Assembly: GCF_021018895.1 (NCBI RefSeq)
Contig: NC_079373.1
Coordinates: 3,785,501-3,849,500 of the forward strand
Direction: 5' to 3'
Source: Seriola aureovittata
Lineage: Eukaryota; Chordata; Actinopteri; Carangiformes; Carangidae
DNA length: 64,000 nt
Shown piece after piece: positions 1 to 64,000 of the stretch. The position numbers and the translations under genes were made by a program. Position 1 is the first letter of the stretch. The number at the start of each line of letters is the position of its first letter. The notes below the pieces were generated by a model. The model was not told the DNA's origin and ran no database searches. It saw only the letters and a program-made list of their open reading frames with translations.

Positions 1-600
1 CAATTCACAAAGCCAGGTCCAAAGAAATAGTATTCCCAGATTTGTGTGTGGAAGATCTCAACTAGCACCATCATCCAACCTCAGTGTTGGACCTCACTAA
101 TGCTCTAGTGATTGAATTGGAGCAATTTGCTGCAGTCTGGTTCCAAAATGTTAAGAAAAGCCTTCCCAGAGGAGTGGAGGCTGTTTTAGCATTTGGTACA
201 GATATTAATGTCCCCCTCAGGATGACTTTTTATGACTTTGACGATTTAATTTATTTTTACCCAGCACCATCATAGCCCAATGGTTTACGACTAAATACTG
301 TACCTGCCAAACTAATGACATTCCCATCAGCCTTGGCTTTGTTGAAGGCTCTTAGTCTTGTCTTCAGTGGAAAATACCAGCTAGTTTTCCCTGTTTAATA
401 AAAATCATTCAAACAGGTCAGGAGGAAAATTGCTCAGTATGTGATGAGGAGAAGCAGCAGCAGCTGCTTACTTCTGAGGGGTCACTTTGGTACAAATTGA
501 AATATCTCAACAACCATTGGATAAATTACCATGAAATGTTGTACAGACATCCGTGGTCCTGAGAGCATCAAGCCCTCTGACTTTGGACTCTGACTTTGCA
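1..600. repeat. Old dispersed repeat copies, upstream flank
   Basis: Two fragments of one dispersed family lie here. About 200-400 contains CTAATGACATTCCCATCAG and a CTCTTAGTCTTGT block. About 484-600 contains GAAATATCTCAACAACCATT. The same phrases recur, diverged, at 2215-2580 and in reverse orientation at 53155-53610. The family looks like a common percomorph interspersed repeat. No intact ORF is present. Confidence 0.55.
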
Positions 601-1890
601 CCAAGATGAGGTCGAAATGTGTGCTTTTGGAGTCAAATGTCTCAACAATTATTTACAGGCTGGAACATATGAGTTAGTGAGACCCATATCACCCCATATA
701 AAAAACACACAGCTCTCCCAACAGGTGTTTGACCTGCAGAATGAACTTTATGTCCATTTCTTCAGACTAACTGGAGCTGACACACATATTTCCAGTTTTA
801 GCTCTCTGGTTCATGCTGGGTTGATTAATTGAGTTTGTTTGGCTCAGGTGGTTTTGTCATCTGTCTTCAGTGTAACACTTTTCACTGCTGTCCAATCACA
901 GCGTCATCAACCCTAACCCTTTCAGCGCTGACACTGGCCTCAGCTCATGTGACACCTTTTTCTTACCTGACAGTTGTTGAAGGAAACAGCTCACTCCAAG
1001 TGGGCAGAAAATCAATTGCGCTGTACAAGGTGCAGTTATTATCAGAATAATAATAATAAACCTGATGAATCCAAGATTACTTTTGCTTTGTGTTTGGTTC
1101 ATTATCTGTCACCTATAGATACTTTCAGTCTCATAAGACACTGCACGTCTCAAATCATTTAAAAGTTTACATCGTCCCTCAACTGATTAGAATATTTAAG
1201 TTGACTGTTAGTTTTATTGCTTTCCAGTTATACTCCAAACACTTATAATTGAGTTTTCTCCCACCCACAAGGATGACTCATCTGGGTCTTCCCTGAATGA
1301 TCCTAATATTTTAATGGAGGGAAAACCAACTTTCTTTTTTATTTTCAACTTTTTAATATCAGTTACCTTAATATTTCAAAGAATGCATGAGGTGGAAATT
1401 AACTGATAATTCAACCCCATCAACATGATTAGAGAAACTCATAACTTTACAGTTATTAAATAACAAACTAGCAAATTTTTTTGAGTTATCGTCAAAATAC
1501 TGCAGGGAAAAGAGATCATTTAATTGTAACAACAATGGGCCTCTTCACTTTTCATACCCTGCTGAATTATCAGACAAAAATAACAATCTCATTTTCATTA
1601 AGAGAGAGAAAAGAAAAGAGGTAAAGAAAGCAGTTGTTCCAAAAAAGTCCTAAGTGTGAGCTTTAAAATGCACGAATCTCCCAGCCAATAAGGAGTTTAT
1701 TGATCAACAACCTTACCAACCACCTGCAGATCTGTTGTGGCTGTTTTCTTAGAATCTACTTCTTCAACTTTAAATACAGTTTCTCGTCAGCTGTCTGAAG
1801 GCTGTCCTCTTCTGTGGGTCCTCTTGAAGGCAGGTTCCTCATTCCTCAATCATTAGCATTAAACCTGGACACACACTGAAGACCCTGGAG
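601..1890. other. Intergenic flank without recognisable genes
   Basis: AT-rich, non-coding in appearance. All reading frames are short, none shows a recognisable protein motif, and no RNA gene was recognised. Confidence 0.5.
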
Positions 1891-1894
1891 GTTT

Positions 1895-2065
1895 ATCACA
1901 ACCTTAACCATAGCCTCTACATGCCCAAACCCAATCCATATACCTTAAACTAACCCTAACCATAACCTTCAACCAAAAACTTGACACTTTCCCAAAAATA
2001 AATGTTAAACCCTGTAGGGGCCGGATTTTTGTCCCCACACTGTCCCCAATACAATAGATGTTGCA
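1895..2065. repeat. Dispersed repeat with CCCTAACC-like and GTCCCCAC blocks
   Basis: Imperfect ACCCTAACC-type runs are followed by a GGGGCCGGATTTTTGTCCCC block. I recall this combination from a widespread fish repeat. The CCCTAA similarity is too irregular to be telomeric. Related wording appears near 47605-47670. Confidence 0.4.
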
Positions 2066-2214
2066 TATACTTACATACTCACTGATTGACATACTACATT
2101 TAGTAGCCCCCAGCCCTTACCCTAAGCGTAATTTTGCCCCTTTGTTATTGTAATGCTGACTTTTTTTTTTCTTTCGACATGCAACCACATGTCATTGCAA
2201 TGTCAGTGGGTCTG

Positions 2215-2580
2215 TTAGTTGGTCCACCACTTTGGTCAAGACTGAAATATCTCAACATATATTGACAGATTGCCCTGGAATTTTGTATGGACATTCATGG
2301 TCCCCAGAGTATGAAGCTAAGTGATGTTTGATAAGCCCCTGACTTTTCTTCTAGCGCCACCTGCAGGTTGAATGTTGTGGTTTGAGTGAAATGTCTTGAA
2401 AAACGAATAACATTCCCATAAGCCTCAGATATAGCTTACTTTGTTTTTAGAGCTAATTAGCAAATATTACCATGCTAACACACCAAAATAAGATGGTAGC
2501 CTAAATAGTCTACTAGCTAGCCTATACCTGTTAAAGATCTTATCTTTGTCATTGTGTTGCTGTGCCTATAGCCCTACTTG
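2215..2580 (+). repeat. Dispersed percomorph-type repeat copy
   Basis: This longer copy of the family at 1-600 contains the GAAATATCTCAACA block, a CTAGCGCCACCTGCAGG block, ACATTCCCATAAGCCT and the GCTAATTAGCAAATATTA segment, in the order expected of that family. It is non-coding. Confidence 0.6.
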
Positions 2581-3099
2581 TGCCTCTCATATTTACACAT
2601 ATTTGGCATGTTTCTCTAAAAGAATTTCTGAGAACCTGCAATGTTTGAAAGTTTGAAAATCCAGAGGGTTGTAAAAACACACAAAAAAAATGGCCGCCGG
2701 CTAGTTTAATGGATAAGAAACTGAATTGAGTCTGGACATACTTTTATCGTTTAGCGAATAGAACATTTTTGTGTTTCTGTGTTTGACAATGCTGAACACC
2801 GTTAGAACAATGGTAAGTGTTTTTAAATGACCCTGGTTCTTAATATTTCAGAGAAACCAAAGGTTACTTAATGACCGGAATTTAAGCTAAGATGAAACAG
2901 CCTCTCAGAGCGGCTAATATGGCTAGCATGTGTATAACTGCTGTTTCTGCCTTCATCTGATTTTCTCATTATTAATCACCCCAACCTTAAACAAATCTAC
3001 ACTTGACCAAAATTGCCTAATCTAATGTCCAAACCTTGAACCTGAACTGAAACTGACCTTAACTCTAAACAGAAAGTATTCGTTATCTTTGTCTCCTAG

Positions 3100-3100
<1 letters not shown>
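2581..3100. other. Upstream flank, nothing identified
   Basis: Single-copy-looking AT-rich sequence. It could hold distal regulatory sites, but I see no specific one. Confidence 0.4.

Positions 3101-3150
<50 letters not shown>
3101..3150. repeat. (TG)n microsatellite next to promoter
   Basis: About 25 uninterrupted TG units end at the edge of the CpG-rich segment, five bases before the GC box. Long alternating purine-pyrimidine tracts can adopt Z-DNA, and their length often varies among individuals. Confidence 0.97.
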
Positions 3151-3152
<2 letters not shown>

Positions 3153-3403
3153 TTCCCGCCCCTTCGCAACCCTCCTCTCCTCCGGAGCACCGAGGCGCAC
3201 AGAGACGCGACTCCGACGCGCTGCAGCTCCGCGTCCGTGTTTTCACTCTCCGGTGCTCCTCGCTTCAAGACAACAAACGTCTCTTTGTCTCCTCCTTGCC
3301 AAGCTTTGTGTTCATTCATCCCTCTCTCTTCTCTCAGTTCCTCTCATGTCGCCGTTAAGGCGCTGGATACGGGGCGATTTGTGATCGACCAAGCAGCAGC
3401 TCG
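3151..3403 (+). promoter_or_regulatory. CpG-rich TATA-less promoter / 5' UTR of cpne8
   Basis: This stretch is rich in CG dinucleotides, unlike the CG-poor DNA around it. It contains a GC box (CCCGCCCC at 3155-3162) and no TATA box that I can see, which suits a housekeeping-type promoter. The transcription start cannot be fixed from sequence. A 12-codon upstream ORF (ATG 3346, TGA 3382-3384) ends 19 nt before the first main ATG. If transcribed, it could reduce initiation at 3404. Confidence 0.65.
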
Positions 3404-61555
<58,152 letters not shown>

Positions 61556-62174
61556 AGGCAGAGGCCCTCGCTCCAACGCCGGCCAGCCAACCCTTCTGGC
61601 CTTTACTCTCTTCTTCTCTGCCTCTTATTCTTCCTGCTCTTCACTGGAGGCTTTGAGCTCATGGCAAACCTCGCCTGCTCTCTCATGTTGCACTTACGGG
61701 AACGTTTGGCCGTGATCGGTGACGCGGATAAGCCCGAGTGGGAAGCTTCCGCTTTTTAGAAGAAGGGACTTTTCCCTTACTGGACAAAGGTGGGGCTTTT
61801 GATGGGTTGTGATGGGGGGTCAGAGATCACCTTACTGCACCAGAAAGAGTGAACAGGACAGAAACTGACCAGTCGCAGCTGAAAGGGTTCCAAACTGTGG
61901 AGGCCCTTTTTCGAAACACTGTTCATGTTTCTGTTTGTGATTTCTATTTCCACTTCCTCTGTCGTTCACAAAATCATGTCTTTCTCTGATATATACATGT
62001 TTACAAACTTGAGGACTGGAGGGGAGAAATTTTTTCAGAAGGGAATTTATACCGACTAATGTGAAAACCTTTCAGATTCCTATTTTTCAGCTGCAGAAAC
62101 TGGAGGTTGTGGATTTGTACAAAAACATTTAGGCCTTGGTGCCACATTCTTCATTACAGAGTGTGTTTTTTTTA

Positions 62175-62180
62175 AATAAA
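62175..62180 (+). promoter_or_regulatory. Candidate poly(A) signal, proximal
   Basis: A canonical AATAAA 620 nt after the stop, followed within 50 nt by a G/T-containing stretch (TGCACTGTTGTCC). Confidence 0.5.
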
Positions 62181-62845
62181 TGGAGCATGTGCTAGTTTAA
62201 GAGAAGCATGCACTGTTGTCCTGCACTCAGGGCTTTGTCCCTCCTACACAAACCCCCCCCACCACCACTTCACCGCCGCCACCACTGCCATGTTTCATTA
62301 AGAACAAACCCATCATCCGCCTGAAATCTTCCCACGCTCCTACCTTCTGCTCCGTCCACCTGCCTTGACTCAAAAGGAAGCTGTGCTTCCTGGGAGTCTG
62401 GTTAAATCAAATGCAGCAGGGACTTGAACCAGCCTTACTCTTTTGTCAGATAACATTAACAGGTACAGTTTCGTCCATGGGCTCTGGAAATGTGGATCTC
62501 CAAGCCCAGGTGTCAAAAACACACATCTCACTACCGAACCTGACTGTGTGTTACATTTTAAAGTCTCTTTTCATGGAATAACATTGTGCTTTAGAAGCAT
62601 TTTTCTTTTGTTTTACGTCTCTCTACCTCTCACTTTGTTTAGTATTGCCAAAAAAAAAAAAAAAAGTTGATTAAATAACAAAGTGTTGGTGTGTCAGTGA
62701 TTTTTGATAAGTCTGTGGAGTTCACATTTTTACCTTTCTCACTAAAGTTACACTAAATATTTGCCAAACTGTGGGCTGAGAATTACAGCACTTTGGTTGC
62801 TATCAGATCAGGGGACTCACACCTTTGTGGTGGCAACACACTGTT

Positions 62846-62851
62846 AATAAA
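62846..62851 (+). promoter_or_regulatory. Candidate poly(A) signal, distal
   Basis: A second canonical AATAAA, about 1.3 kb after the stop. No way to choose between the two without transcript data. Confidence 0.4.
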
Positions 62852-63034
62852 TGCACAGAAATCAGTTCACCAACACGCCAAGATGGACACATGCTTTTCT
62901 TTTAACAACCACCCATATGGATCAAATTAATGACTGTGAGGACAGGTTGTAGTTTCATGTTGTCAAACATTGTAACTAAAAGTTGATGCCTGTAAAAATC
63001 AGAAAGGTTTAGTAGCATGTAGCTTATCATCTCC

Positions 63035-63853
63035 TTAAGGGAAAACTCTACAGAAAACCTGTGTTGTCAGTATCAAACACGCAGCACCTGAGGGTTTGGA
63101 AGGTGGCTCTGAATTCTTTGTAGTTCAGTAGCTTAGAACGAGGATGGCAGCAGCTGTTCTTCATTCACAACAGTTACAATAGACTCCAGTGGAAATCTCC
63201 CTGTTTCCACATTGGCTCTTTTTGTTGCAATTCAATTCAAATTCTCTAAGTGTTGTGCTCATTGACAGCTCAACAGAGTTTTGTAAGTGGGTGATGAAGC
63301 AGTTATCAATCATGCAATATTAAAAATGGAAAAATATCCTTGTATCCTCATTTATGAACAAGGTTTATTAAAACAAGTGCTTGGAGACAGAGCGTGAGGG
63401 TCTGTGTCTCAGCTGTTTCTGCTGAGTTAAAGTGCGAAAACAGCAGCAAGATCAGTGAAGCAGCAGAAGACAGAACGCTTGCGAGCAAGAATTGAAACTT
63501 TGTCTCATAGTGGGATTAAAAACAGGGACGTCCCAAAGAAATCATAAAATGGAACACGTGCATGTTTTATTCAAAGCAGCTGGTTGTTAATTTGGCTTGT
63601 GGCATGACTAAATTTAATGGCACTGAAAACCAACATTCGCAAACAACTTGTCACTGCAATGAGGTCCTACCTGAACACAAAGCTTCAAAACTTATTACAT
63701 TTGAATTAAAATTGTTGTAACTGGTCTGGATCCAAGCTGACCACAGCTGCTGCCCTCTGCAGAGGAGCAAGCTACACAGTTTTCAGAGCTTTTCTTCTGA
63801 GGGTTCGATCTTTAAAGCCTCAGTTTTCAGTTTCCAGTGGAGTTTTCCTTTAA
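63035..63853. mobile_element. TTAA-flanked element downstream of cpne8
   Basis: The left end TTAAGGGAAAACTCTACAGA pairs with the reverse complement of the right end, TTAAAGGAAAACTCCACTGG. TTAA borders are present on both sides. The matching ends are only about 23 bp. Non-coding interior. This is the third TTAA-type element in the window. Confidence 0.6.
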
Positions 63854-64000
63854 AAGTAGGAAAACACCCAAATCCAAAACAGGTAACTGCACTGTCACTT
63901 TTAGCCGCGTTACAGGGTGAAACTCAAATGCAACCCTGCAGTTTTGCCCAGCAATGTGTACATGAAAAAGTTTAATGTGACTTAAAGCAAAGCACAATTC

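Larger units (their letters stand above)
61556..62851 (+). other. Probable cpne8 3' UTR
   Basis: The sequence after the stop has no recognisable gene. Candidate poly(A) signals AATAAA lie at 62175-62180 and 62846-62851, so the UTR is likely about 0.6 or 1.3 kb. A run of about 15 A at 62650 may be a genomic A tract. Confidence 0.6.

Noticed and set aside
1920..1975. Telomere-like CCCTAA units
   Set aside because: Irregular and interrupted, embedded in a dispersed repeat. Not an array of vertebrate TTAGGG repeats.

Overview
This window is vertebrate nuclear DNA, very probably from a percomorph (spiny-rayed) teleost. It has one large intron-rich gene with GT-AG junctions, dense (CA)n/(TG)n microsatellites, and several interspersed elements of kinds I associate with percomorph genomes. 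I see no prokaryotic gene organisation, no CRISPR array, and no second cellular gene I can support.

The gene is a copine on the + strand, read from a start at 3404 (or 3410) to a stop at 61553-61555. I can place 20 coding exons, all with AG/GT borders and consistent phase. They total 1707 nt and encode 568 residues: C2A, C2B, a short poly-lysine linker, the copine/vWA domain and a proline-rich tail. The sequence most resembles vertebrate copine-8 as I remember it. It lacks the extra segment that I recall in CPNE5 between the end of C2A and the GIPGKKCG motif. All the acidic C2 loop residues and the vWA MIDAS D-x-T-x-S are present, so the gene looks intact and functional.

Layout: 1-3100 is upstream flank made largely of old dispersed repeats. 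3101-3150 is a (TG)n tract abutting a TATA-less CpG-rich promoter and 5' UTR (3151-3403). Intron 1 (13.9 kb) holds many copies of one AT-rich dispersed family. Introns 2-6 (17.4-42.2 kb) carry a terminal-inverted-repeat MITE, a LINE fragment fused to a broken Tc1-like transposase, hAT-like ends and long dinucleotide tracts. Exons 7-20 are packed into the last 20 kb, with two TTAA-flanked MITEs in introns 14 and 15. From 61556 to the end lie the 3' UTR, candidate poly(A) signals and a third TTAA-flanked element.

The most interesting pattern is at the splice sites. In introns 2, 3, 4, 6, 11 and 18, a CA-rich, TG-rich or G-rich tract starts within about 30 nt of the 5' splice site. Intron 19 ends in roughly 400 bp of almost pure pyrimidine running into the last acceptor. 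These could shape splicing of this gene. I did not find a previously undescribed biological system, and the findings below are graded accordingly. Family names rest on recall of protein and repeat families, not on a database search.
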